From Monilinia fructicola (Eukaryota; Ascomycota; Leotiomycetes; Helotiales; Sclerotiniaceae): 64,000 nt of DNA. The notes under the pieces were generated by a model. The model was not told where the DNA came from. It saw only the letters and a list, made by a program, of their open reading frames with translations, and did no database searches. Shown piece after piece: positions 11,364 through 23,000 of this stretch. The translations under genes and the position numbers were made by a program. How positions within the stretch are numbered: the first letter of the stretch is position 1; each line of letters opens with the position of its first letter. The DNA lies in the NCBI GenBank assembly GCA_008692225.1, contig VICG01000001.1, forward strand, positions 2,829,501 through 2,893,500. Direction: 5' to 3'.

Positions 11364-12897
11364 CTTTATATCGTGAATCGTGAATCATCCAAGTGATCGT
11401 CCAAAGTGATCGTAATGCCTCCAAAAATGGAATTAGCTTTCATAATAATAGAGTTCATACTTAGCTCGTCCTTCCACTTTTTTAGTATATGAAACTATAT
11501 GGAGGATTTAAAAGCATATCTTTGCATAACTCTGCATAACTCTGCAACAAAAACAGGTAGATCGTGAGTGAAATTAGGTTTTTAACATAAGATTCACTGA
11601 CTGTCGAAAGGTCAGAATTTTGGTCCCGTAGGGAAAATGATAATCATGGGGATGATGAAACGAAGATTGAAGATGGATGTTATCAACATGATTAATTGGA
11701 CGATTTGATAAGCTATCGCAGCAATCAAACATAACATTTTGTACTATACAGCTGGAGACGTCATCACGTTTCTCCATGGTGCACTTTGGCAGAGAAAAAT
11801 CATCTATTGATTTCCATCGATATTCTTGACCTTTCGCTGCTCGGGAAAATAGGAGTTTCTCATTAGGAGATGTAGGTAAGATACCTAGATAGATATAGAA
11901 ATAGAACATTCGGAAAATGCTCATATAAACTAAACTATTCGCCAACTTCCAACTTCCAAGGCTGTTGTCTCTTGCAGATGTATCTCTGATCAATATATTT
12001 CCTAGTCTGGTCTGGTCTGGTCTGGTCTGGTCTGTTGAGTATCTCTCTCTCGAGCTCTCATTGTTAGAAAGCGTAAAGTGTAAACTAACAACCTTACAAC
12101 CGTCAAAATGTATCAATCCACCCAAACTCTGAGGTTGACGATATTCCAGAGTGAAAGGCTCCTCTCGAATTATGGATTCCAGGCCATATTTTGCTTGGTT
12201 CAACTGGTGTTTTGGCAGTGAAGGAAGAGAGAACTCAATACCAACCCACCGTTCATCTCTTAGACAAGATTCTCATGAATATAAATGATATTCTCTCGGA
12301 GAAACCAGTATCAAGAAGCATGAGTTCCCACTGCTCCCGTGTCGGATCATAATCATACATATCATATCATCACAGTGATTGCTACCACAGCAATCCATAT
12401 CCACCATCCTCATCTTCTTCCTCATATCGATTGTATATGTCGGGAAATGGATCATGTGATATTGAGTTGCTGTACGAATAATACGTCTAACCGTATTGGG
12501 CGTACTAGCACCTCGAGGACGTCTATAAAGTCATCCTTTATTCCATAGGTTACATAGAGAATAACAACGATAATATACAACAAAAGGATTAGTACTTACA
12601 CTTTAACTGACCAAGTTTATACCAACAGTATACATTATCTTCGCCGTGGAATTGGTGATCCGCAACTATGTGTATAGTGTGCACACCGATAGATCTCGTA
12701 AGATAGGAGGTAAATCTGATTGACTGATGATAACTGAGCGACCTTATATGGTGATGTAACTACACATATCAAGATATCCGGTGTAATTTCTCAATATTTG
12801 AAGTTGTATCTTGTATCCTGTATCTTGTATTTTGAATTGCTTCTCTATACTTTTGCTTCGATGGAATGAGGATATTAATAAATATCATCATGATTTA

Positions 12898-13907
12898 CTC
12901 GGGCGCGTTTTAAAAGAGGCATAGGCGAATATAAAACTTATAATTATTCAACGAAATCTTAATATAATTTAATATAACTTATATATGTATTAAGATTTAG
13001 TATTTTAAGATCTTCCTATAAAGTTTTTATATTATAAAAATTATTTTTAAAAGAATACTAATATTAAAAAGTTAATGATTTTAAAGAATTTTAGTAATTT
13101 ATTAATTTATTAATTTTTCAATTTTAAATTTAAGAAATATATAAATATTACAAAATTAAAATTATAGAATAATTAATATAAGCTTTAAAGTTTTATTAAA
13201 ATGATTTTTAAAATTTAATATTATTTATTATATCAATATATATATTGAATATAAAAGGTGGAAAATTCAAATTTTTAACAAAAAAATATGCTTATATAAT
13301 CCAAATAAGCGAATTTACCCCTTCGAAAACCTTGTAAATTTTCCTATATTTTCAACTTTATTAATTTTATATTAAATTAAACAAGATCATTAAAATTGTA
13401 ACGGTCGTAACACGATCGATACGAAAGGAGTCGGCCTTAGAGCTAATACCCTTAGCGTATCGGTAAAGATAATACAGCTAGCGTTGCTAACGTTGTTAGC
13501 AAAAGTGAATAATATAAGCTTAGCTATAAGTAAATAGCATTAGATAGTTTAATAAAGATTAGCTTTTTACTACGATATACGTTTCCTATTAAAAATTCTA
13601 AAATAAGATATTTAAAATTTAGCTTTTCTTTTATTATTTAACAAAGTTTAATAAATTTAACTATAATATTTATTAAACTATTTAATATTAATATAAGTCT
13701 TTAATTTTTTATTAAATTTTCAATATTCATATATTTTATTATACTATTATTTATTTAATATTAGGTTTTATAATACAAAATTTTTATAGTAAATATAAAA
13801 ATACTAAATCTATAATATTTATAAATTTTATAAAATTATATTAAGGTTTCGCATTGAATAATTATAAGTTATATTTTTGCGTATGCCTCTTTTAAAACCC
13901 GCCCGAG
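12898..13907. mobile_element. Decayed 1.0-kb element with terminal inverted repeats
   Basis: The two ends are inverted copies of each other. The left end reads CTCGGGCGCGTTTTAAAAGA and then GGCATA; the right end read in reverse is CTCGGGCGGGTTTTAAAAGA and then GGCATA. The similarity continues for roughly 70 bp through ACTTATAATTATTCAA and CTTAATATAATTT. Both ends are bordered by TA (12896-12897 and 13908-13909), a possible TA target duplication as made by Tc1/mariner-type elements. The interior is almost pure A/T except for 13395-13520, and no transposase frame survives. The AT excess fits RIP. The family is inferred only from the TA and could be wrong. Confidence 0.72.
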
Positions 13908-14254
13908 TATTTGCATGAGATATTGGCTCTTGTAGGTATGAAGTGCGAAGTGTAAAGTGTAAAGTAAAGTATCCAACATTGATCTATGGATAACCTTACT
14001 GCTTACTGCATGATATGATATACTAATTATAATTAGAACTACCTAGGGACATATATAACTATATAACAGATGTAATCAATAAAATCTAATCTGAACCATC
14101 TACTACACCTAAAGACCTACCTACCAATTTTACCGGTGTTTTATCTCTGATATAAATAATTCCTTCATGTATAGATGAAGTTGGTTGGTTTATCTAAATC
14201 CTTCTTTCTCTTCTCCTTGCTCTCCTCCCCTTCTTCTTTTCTTCTTCTTCTATC

Positions 14255-14460
14255 TACTCCGTATAGAGCGAAGCGAAAAACGGCCTCCACGGCAGTGGCC
14301 TAGCGGAGCGTCATTAAAGTAACTAGATATCCATCTATAATTATTTACAGTATCTATTATTTAATAGTAAATACTTAAGAGAAAGCTTTATACTATATAT
14401 TATATCTTTCTTTTAATGGGGGCAAGCCCCCAAAACCCCCGTCCTCGCTACGCTCGATTT
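14255..14460. other. Possible transposon-end relic (GC islands in AT-rich DNA)
   Basis: Two GC-rich patches about 130 bp apart stand out. The first is AGAGCGAAGCG, a GGCCTCCACGGCAGTGGCC stretch that can fold on itself, and CTAGCGGAGCG. The second is GGGGGCAAGCCCCC, a perfect hairpin, followed by AAAACCCCCG and CTCGCTACGCTCG. Everything around is A/T. Such hairpin-rich ends occur in non-LTR or Helitron-like fungal repeats, but no coding part is present and the family is not determined. Confidence 0.35.
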
Positions 14461-14608
14461 AATATAATATTATTCTAAGTTAAGTTATTTTAAATATTTA
14501 CTTAATTAAGATAAATAAAAAATTATTATAAATAGATACTTTAATAAGTAGTCTTAAGAGTATAGTATAATAAATAGTAGAGTGCTTATTATTCTATTAA
14601 TCTTTATA

Positions 14609-14653
14609 TAAATAAATAAATAAATAAATAAATAAAAATAAATAAATAAATAA

Positions 14654-14709
<56 letters not shown>

Positions 14710-14738
14710 AAATAAATAATAATAAATAATAGATAAAT
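14609..14738. repeat. (AAAT)n microsatellite
   Basis: About 30 copies of AAAT with a few interruptions, in an already AT-rich block. Confidence 0.95.
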
Positions 14739-15071
14739 ATAATTAAATAGTAGTTCTTATATTAATTAAATATAACTAATTCACTTCTTCTTTTCCTTCT
14801 TCTTTTTATAAATTCTATTTTCATTACTTGAATATAATTCATAAATCTTATATATACACTTCAGCTCCGTTTACCTACTTATACTTCGTGCTTCCTTTAC
14901 TTCGTACCCGTAGACGTTCCCTACCTACTTAAAATAGAATTCAAGCTCTGATTGCCTAATTAGGATTAGTATTACGCATCACTTTTCTATGCTTAAACTA
15001 AAATTCCTCGGGAGAATGATACATCATACGATAAAATCAGACCACCTCGATTGAAGATTTCACCACCAATT

Positions 15072-15138
15072 CGCCCTTTTGCCCTTTTGCCCTTTTGCCC
15101 TTTTCGCCCTTTTGCCCTTTCGCCCCTTTCGCCCTTTC
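15072..15138. repeat. GCCCTTTT tandem repeat
   Basis: Eight or nine units of GCCCTTTT with C-insertions and one-base length variants in the right half. Confidence 0.92.
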
Positions 15139-15912
15139 CACCTTCCCCAATAACACAGAAATCATACGGAGTAAAAAGAAAAATACAACTTTTTCATACT
15201 TGCAATTAATTCACTGGATTTACACTACAGAGAGCACTACTACTAGTCTACTAGTCTACTAGTCCCTAGTCTCCTAGTCGTCTAGTCTCCTAGTAACACA
15301 GTCTACACTACTACCTGGACTCTCCTACTATTCGCCTACTCCCGAGTTACAAGTTACAACTGAATTAGTTCCCAAACTAAAGATCCATATCCATCTCCAA
15401 ATTCGCAAACTTTTCTCATTTGGTCCATTTTCATAGTCGGAGAGACTGAACTTACATCCTTCCATCCGTTCATCCATACATCCATCCATACGGTTGAACC
15501 AACTTACATACATACACCTTACATACCTAGGTACACCTTTCACACCTTCTCCCCAATACCAACCAGACCAGACCAGACCATCCCTTCCCTTCCTCCCTCC
15601 CCTTCCTTCCCCTCCCCTCCCCTTCCCATCCCATCCCATCCCATCCTATCCTATACATTTTTATTTTCTTTCATTTTATTATTTTATTTTATTTTTATTA
15701 CTACTTTTTCTCATGCATAATCAAATCCTTGTCTTACTCAATTCTATCCTATCACATCACGTCAATCTTCATTCACTCTACCACTCTTTCAACTTAATCT
15801 GATCAAAACATCAAAAATCAAACCACTTTTCTATTTTCTCACCACACTTATCCATTTCCCCATAAACTTCCTCCTCTCATAAAAAATACCTACTAAAAGG
15901 TAGGTATTACGT

Positions 15913-18782
15913 GTGTCTGATAATGGCCTCCAAGACTTCAACTTCTTCTTTTCGACCCGACCTTATCTGGTATATCAGCCGGTCTGGATCCGTCAACGAC
16001 TTTGGAACAGCTGTTTTCGCAGATTCACTAGGTCTCGACGACGATCCTTTGTTTCCTCCAAACTGGACGAAGATACCCCGCCTTACGACGGTGGTTATAT
16101 TCCACGCCATTGAATTGGATCCTCCAATGCCAAAAGCAAGAAGATCTTCCACTGCAAAACATCGGTCCGACATATACAACATGAATCAGAACGGAGGACT
16201 TACTGCAGCCCAGCAGGAAGAAGTTACGCGATATCGCCATGCCACCTCATCTTCAGTACCATAGTCAACACAGTCCAAACTCGACGACCTCCAAGAGCAA
16301 TTCGGTGTCCTCGCCCGAGTCCCAAGATAACCATCGCAAACGTAAATCTTCGGCGGAGGTGGATGACGAAGACGACGAAGATTCCCCAGGTCAACACCCA
16401 CCGGTCAAGAAAACAGCTCACAACATGATTGAGAAGAGGTATCGCAACAATATTAATGATAAGATCGGAGAGCTGCGGACAGTGTACCGAGTTTACGGAT
16501 AATGCAGAAGAGTGCTCGAGGTGAAGATACGGCTGATGACCGTGAGGGTTTACAAGGTTTAACTCCTGCTCACAAATTGAACAAAGCTACAGTGAGTTGT
16601 TTATTTCTTTACTTTTCTCCTATCATGCGCGTGTCAGTCGATATATCTGCGGATGTGATGATCGCTTTGGGAACATGTCATGCGAGTCTCAAAATTCACG
16701 CCACTCTACCCTTTCCTCAGCCTACCCTTTGATGTTCAGCCCACGCTAATCGCCTGCTCGAATAGATTCTTGCCAAGGCTACTGAATATATCAAACATCT
16801 TGAGAAGCGCAACTCACGCTTACAGGATGAGAACAATCAAATGAAGACACGCAATCAACGCTTTTGAAAAGCTCTTTGTATCCGGATCCATGGGTTTCGG
16901 TCCCATTCAGCAACCCATAAATCCATATCAGTACGCTCAAGACTTTAGCACTCCAGGTCCTTCCCCTTCGTCCGATCAAGGTATGATACCTGTGCCAGAT
17001 GATATGCGAAGATTACACGGTCAAATGAATCAAGAAGCGTTCGCCGTTCCCACACAATACCTCAACCAGAACCGCCAACCAATCGGCCCTAACGCATGGA
17101 ATGGTGGATACTTTGGCAAGCTTATGGTTGGTTCGCTTGCTGGCCTAATGATTATGCAAGGCTTCTCGGAGGCTGAGCAAGAATCCGATACGCCTGGTGC
17201 TCGAGGTCTCATGGCTCTTCCGACCCAGTTCCTTAGAACGCGTGAGTCGCGGTGTTCATTCAGCATTGGAGTCAACTTTCGAGGATATCACCTTTCAGCA
17301 AGACAGACTGTTCATTACCTTCAATGCTCGCTTTCACTCGGTCTTCTCCTCTACATCTTCCTACCATCCTTGTTCCGCCCCAAGCCAAACGCCAAAGATT
17401 CTAAGTCTGCCAACTTAGCTGCCGCACCTTCACTGGCCTCTTCCATACAAGTTAGGAGACAAGCTTGGCTTACAGCTATTCAAACCGTTTGGGTACCAAG
17501 ACATAATTTCTTTCTCGAGGCAGTTGCTTTGTGTATGAAGGTTGGCAAATACACGTGTCGCAATGTTGTCGGACCTTCGCTTTATTCCTTCCTGACTGGT
17601 GCTACGGAAGAACAAGAGGTAGCTCGAATCAAAGCCTGGTCCATCGCTCTTGACGCCCAATTGACTGGTGGAGATGTTGAAGTCAGCAAAAGCCGCTTGA
17701 CATTAACTCTATTAGCCTCGGGCACTCTCCCTGACACTCCAGCACGCTTGATGCTCAAGCACTACATATCCGTGTTTTGTTGTGGGAGCTAAACAGCAAT
17801 GGATTCGCCGGTTCAAACATAGTTCGAAACCTTGCACAGGAAATGGCTAGGTGGAAATGGAACGAAGCTAAGCAAATGCAGCAAATCCTGTCTCAATCTA
17901 AAGAGCAACATGATGAGCTCCCTGAATACCTCGCCACTCTTCTTGAGCAAAAATGCGACGACGTTCTGGTCGATGCTGTGGTACAACGTGTGCTTACAAT
18001 CTTGCCTGGAATTTACCAACCACCAACAACACCAATGTCAACTGTGGTATGGACCGTGTGGTGGATGACTTTGCCATTCGTAGCCCCCTTGATGCGGTTG
18101 CAGCCTGGTGGTCGAGTCTTACTCTTCACAAAGCTTTGGCCAAAAGTCTCGAGGCAGAGGATGGTGATATGGAAAGCTATAAGAGCGTTGTTGAAGAAAT
18201 CAAGATTGCCATTCAAAAGCACCTCCTGGATCCGGAGCCCAAATACGCGCTCTAGTAGCTCGTGCCGTTCTCGTCAAGGAAAAACGTGGACAAAGTATTG
18301 CCATCGCTCTCAAGGCAGTTGGTGCTGGACAACAAAAGATGCGGCAGCATCAAATGTTAACATCAAAACTTCCATCTCCAACCTACCGGACATTCAGTCA
18401 TCGGTTCATTGCGCCATGGCTCTTGCTTATCTGGAACGCTTCCCTATGCCTGCTCACCCTGCGAATGCTGTAAGAATCATCGACTCGATCGTACCAAACA
18501 ATCTCACTTTGCTTTGGCTTCACATCACTATTCAAGCTTCTCGAAAAGATGCATGAACATACTTCAATCTCCTCAACCTGTGCTCTGTCACTCGAGAAAT
18601 TTGCTGGCAATCTCAGGCTTTGGATCGGTGGCTCAAATGGTGACAAGAGTGGCTTGGATACCGAGTTGAAGAACGAAATGGTGAATAAATTCATGGCGAT
18701 TCTTGCAGAAGTGGTAGGAATGGAAAATGATGCGGGCTATGGAAGCATGAGCGATGATGATGATGATAGTGAAGGATGCTGA
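15913..18782 (+). CDS. SREBP (sterol regulatory element-binding protein), bHLH-zip membrane factor
   Basis: ER-anchored transcription factor of the fungal SREBP family, known for hypoxia and sterol responses after proteolytic release of the N-terminal half. The bHLH basic region reads KKTAHNMIEKRYRNNINDKI and carries the SREBP-typical Tyr (EKRYR). Helix 2 and zipper follow after a 174-nt intron (16592-16765): ILAKATEYIKHLEKRN and SRLQDENNQM. A hydrophobic segment near 17115-17160 (KLMVGSLAGLMIMQGF) and a second near 17325-17380 (LGLLLYIFLPSLF) form the membrane hairpin. The remainder resembles the DUF2014 C-terminal domain and ends in an acidic tail (SMSDDDDDSEGC). At least six frame breaks occur, for example a lost G in GG at 16477, an extra A at 16853, and others near 17240, 17275, 17765, 17985 and 18250. 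The start is uncertain: ATG 15913 (MSDNGLQDFNFFF) looks better than ATG 15923. Confidence 0.85.
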
Positions 18783-20045
18783 TTATGATTATCGAACTAT
18801 TCTCATAATTCTCATACAAATCATGCAATACAAGAAAGGTCTGACGAGCAGAAGATATCTTTATTTTTCAAATTTCAGCCGTTTGGGATGGCATATGGTG
18901 AATGGGTGTTTTTTTTTTCTCTACTTCATTTTCTTCTATTTCTTTGCTGAATCGATTCAAATGGATACCAGATATGCAAGTCTCGGGAATGGTGGGCGTT
19001 TGAGGTTTAATCTAGATGCGATAGTATCATAAAGCAACTGCATTGCGCTGCGCTGCTTTGTTTTGTGATTAAAAATGCACGCGCTCCACTTCAATCAAAA
19101 AAATTTACTTTATTGACAAATTCATTTTGTATTTTGAATTTTTGATGGTTCATGTATGCTTCCATAATCCTTTTGACGAACTCCATCTATAAAACCGCAA
19201 TATCCCCGAATCGGGGGCGACTCAAAACTAAACACAACTTGGAATGGCGAGAACGAGCGAAACGTTTTAAGAAAATCCAAAAATTCTCCGAGCCGCGTGC
19301 CCCTAAAAACCGACCCCACGATTGCAAGTAGCATTTCCGCCCTTCTCCGGTTTTCTCGCCCGGGGAAACTTTCACGAGATTTTCAATTAACCAATAGATT
19401 TTGTAGGTGAGGTGAGGTGAGATTCTTATCGGGAAGAAGGGTTTGATATCTTGATTTCTTTTCTCTCTCGTTTCTTCCCATGTTATCTATCGGTGGCGCG
19501 TGCTGGGATGGGGGATGGGGGATTTGAGAGGCGAGATATGGGGTTTGTGATTTCGTTATCGGGTATGGTATGGATGGGTGCTGTATGTTGGGCGGGGGGT
19601 CCGGTAGTGTTTGGTTTTGCTTGGCTTGGCTTGTCCCTTGATCGGGAAGTATAGTGTTTGCCGAGGAGATGGTTGGTTTGGTGAGTAGGTGGGTGAGTGG
19701 GTGGGTGATGGGTTTCCGCGGGGAGTGAGGTAGGATAGCTTGGTGGGAGGTGGTGGGAGGTGGGAGGGAGGGCAGTTTGGGGAGGAGTATCTTTTGTGCT
19801 CTTCTTTACTTCTTGTGGTTTGTGTTCTATATGTTGTTGTTATTGTTCGTTTTCCCCAAGTTGGGTTTCGTCTTGAATTTGCATTCATATGTATATTGTT
19901 TATATCTTAAAGATATCTTTACCTTGGAACTTTTTTGTCGGAAGTGCATGGGGGATTTATGTTCTTCGCATATCTCTGCTGATACGTTCGCATTCTGGGA
20001 AAGATATCTATCTATCTTCCTTTGCTACTAGTAGCACATATCTTA
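18783..20045. other. Intergenic region between SREBP and nitrite reductase
   Basis: No gene seen. 19640-19790 is G/T-rich simple sequence. Contains the presumed 3' region of the SREBP gene and the nitrite reductase promoter with its GATA motifs. Confidence 0.55.
19900..20043 (+). promoter_or_regulatory. GATA-motif cluster upstream of nitrite reductase
   Basis: Within 145 bp of the start codon there are several GATA/TATC cores: TATATCTTAAAGATATCTTT at 19902-19921, CATATCTCTG near 19970, GATATCTATCTATCTT near 20003-20018, and ACATATCTTAATGG just before the ATG. More lie at 19428, 19444 and 19483. Fungal nitrite reductase genes are known to be switched on by the GATA factor AreA/NIT2, which binds HGATAR sites, so this is the expected arrangement. 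No perfect NirA site (CTCCGHGG) was noticed. Function is inferred. Confidence 0.45.
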
Positions 20046-23000
20046 ATGGCGAATTCGCAGCCACAGATTTCTATTCCTATTCAGGAGGTTGGAGAAACCT
20101 ACTGTTGGTGGTGGGGAGAGGGATGGAGTAAATGGGTTTGCGAAGACAGGTCAGGAGTTTGAGGGGAAGAAGAGAAAAAGGGTGGTGGTGGTTGGATTGG
20201 GGATGGTGGGTATTGCTTTTATGTGAGTGATTTCCGCATTCTGAATGCAACGATTGGGATCTCTAGGTTGCTCTGAGCACACGCTAACCCCAACTCCCCA
20301 TCCACAGAGAAAAATTAATGAAGCTGGATGCGAAGACGCGAGAGTACGACATCGTGGTGATTGGGGAGGAATCACATCTCGCGTACAACCGCGTGGGCCT
20401 CACGAGCTTCTTCCAACATCGCCGGGTGAGGATCTGTATCTGAATCCGGCATCGTGGGTGCGTGTTCCCCGTGCCGCATATTGCCCTGCACGGTTTGGCT
20501 GACGATTCGCAGTACACGGATGTTCCGCACGGATCGCTCAGCTGCCATCTCCACACCCGGGTGATCGACGTCGAGCACGCGGCCAAACGTGTCGTGTGTG
20601 CGTCGGCGATGCGGTTGCTTATGATATCCTGGTGCTGGCCACGGGCTCCGATGCCCTGCTTCCTCGACACACGCCGGGCGCGGATGCCCAGGGCGTCTTT
20701 GTGTATCGGACGATCGAGGATTTGCAAGGGCTGATACGCTTCTCCGAGCGGAGGAAAGGGACCCGGGGGCTTGTGGTGGGCGGGGGCCTCCTGGGCCTGG
20801 AGGCGGCGAAGGCGATGATGGATCTGGAGGCCTTTGGGGAGTGGGGCTTGGTGGAGAGGAATCGGTTGGGTTTTGAGTCGGCAGCTTGATGCTGATGCGG
20901 GGGGTTGGTGGTGGATCGGGTGAGGGATTTGGGGCTGCGCGTTTTGTTGTCGAGGAGGCTGGCGGAGATTAGGGTGACGGGGGAGAATGAGGTGAGGGGG
21001 TGTTTGTTTGAGGATGGGGAGGAGATGGAGTGTTCGACGCTTTGTTTTGCCATTGGGATTCGGGCGAGAGATGAAACTTGCGAGGAGGGCTGGTATCGAG
21101 TGTTGCGGATCGCGGAGGTATCGTCGTGGGTGATGATTTGGGGACGAGTGTTGAAGATGTGTATGCGATTGGCGAATGTGCGAGTTGGAGGAATCAAACC
21201 TTTGGTCTGATTGCTCCGGGAATTGAGATGGCCGACGTGTTGTCTTTCAATCTGACGCAGGCCAAGATGCATGCATATAGGAAGTTTAAGCGACCGGATC
21301 TCAGCACTAAGCTGAAGTTGTTGGGGGTAGAGGTTGCGAGTTTTGGGACTTTTTTGCCGATAGGGATGGGCCTAAGAATTTACCGGCTGGGGTGCTGAGG
21401 AAGGGTGAGGAGTCTTTGGATGCGGAGGGAAAATCGATGTCGACGGATCGATCGTCGTCTTCGCAGGTCAGAGCCCTAACTTACAAAGACCCTTTTCAGG
21501 GAGTTTATAAAAAGTATTTATTCACGATGGATGGGAAGTATATCTTAGGAGGGATGATGATTGGAGATACGAAAGATTACGTCAAGTTGGTACCGATGGT
21601 GAAGAACCAGAAAATGCTCGATGTACCACCAAGCCAATTTATCCTCGGGGTCAGCAAGGAAGGTGACGAAGGGGGAGATGACTTGGATGACGACACACAG
21701 ATATGCTCCTGTCACAACGTCTCCAAGGGGGATGTGATTCATTCGATAAAGGAAGGCACATGCAAAAGCCTCGGCGACGTCAAATCGTGTACGAAAGCCG
21801 GCACCGGATGCGGCGGCTGCATGCCCCTCGTCACCAGCATCTTCAACCGCACGATGAAATCCCTCGGCCAAGAAGTCAAGAACCACATCTGTCCGCACTT
21901 TGCCTACTCGCGCGCCGACCTCTACCACATCATCTCGGTCAAGGAGCTGCGCACCTGGGCGCACGTCATGCGCGACGCCGGCACCGACCCCGCGAGCCAG
22001 GGCTGCGAAGTCTGCAAGCCGTGCGTCGCCTCGATCCTCAGCTCCCTGTTCAACCGGCACGTCATGACGCGGCCGATGCACGGGCTCCAGGACACACCAA
22101 CGATCGCTTCCTGGCCAACATCCAGCGCAACGGGACGTTTTCCGTGGTGCCCCGCGTGCCCGCGGGCGAGATCACGCCCGAGAAGCTGATCCTCCTCGGC
22201 CAGGTCGCGCAGAAGTATCGTCTCTACACGAAGATCACGGGCGGCCAGCGCATCGACATGTTTGGGGCGAAGAAGCAGCAGCTGTTGCCGATCTGGAAGG
22301 AGCTGGTGGATGGGGGGATGGAGTCGGGGCATGCATATGCGAAGAGCTTGCGCACGGTGAAGAGCTGTGTGGGGACGAGCTGGTGTCGCTTTGGGATTGG
22401 GGATTCGGTGGGCATGGCCGTACGGCTGGAGGAGAGGTACAAGAGTATTAGGAGTCCGCACAAGATCAAAGGGGGGGTGAGCGGGTGTGTGAGGGAATGT
22501 GCGGAGGCGCTGAATAAAGAGTTGGTTTTGTTTTTTTCCTTTTCCTTTTCCTTTTCCTTTCCTTTTCCTTTTCCTTTTCCTTTTCCTTTTCCTTTTCCTT
22601 TTCCTTTTCCTTTTCCTTTTCCTTTTCCTTTTCCTTTTCCTTTTCCTTTTCCTTTTCCTTTGCTTTGCTTTGCTTTGCTTTTTTTTCCATACCTTGTTCT
22701 CTTCTTCAAATACACAAAACGCAATGGGTATACACGCTTGAGAATGCTATACTGATTCGTTCCATCGCTAGCTTCGGGCTCATCGCCACGGAAAAGGGCT
22801 TCAACATCTTCGTCGGGGGCAACGGTGGCGCCACCCCCCGTCACAGCGACCTCCTGGCCAAAGACGTGCCTCCCGATTCCGTCATCCCAATCCTCGACCG
22901 CTACCTCATCTTCTACATCCGCACCGCAGATAGACTGCAACGAACGGCGCGGTGGCTCGAGGCCCTGCCCGGCGGCATCAAATACCTACGCGAGGTGATC

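Larger units (their letters stand above)
9813..12897. other. Gene-poor spacer
   Basis: No supportable gene. 10285-10584 and 11574-12203 have open frames with no recognisable domain and odd composition. The region carries a run of roughly 33-bp near-repeats (10870-11000), CATTCTTT runs (11060-11160), (AAT)n at 11333-11361 and five to six copies of CTGGT at 12004-12034. It ends at the inverted-repeat element. Confidence 0.5.
13910..15912. other. AT-rich spacer with simple repeats
   Basis: No gene seen. It contains a small GC-rich island (14255-14460), a 130-bp (AAAT)n tract, a CCCTTTTG run, and a run of CTAGT-type units at 15240-15295. The last 250 bases are pyrimidine-rich and probably hold the promoter and leader of the SREBP gene, including TACCTAGGTA at 15524-15533. 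Confidence 0.5.

Noticed and set aside
11574..12203. 209-codon minus-strand frame
   Set aside because: Crosses a CTGGT microsatellite (Asp-Gln-Thr-Arg-Pro repeats); no domain and no splice support.
21545..22081. 178-codon minus-strand frame
   Set aside because: Shadow of the [2Fe-2S] domain region of nitrite reductase.
22224..22940. 238-codon minus-strand frame with a long Lys-Gly repeat
   Set aside because: Created by the (CCTTTT)n tract and antisense to nitrite reductase.
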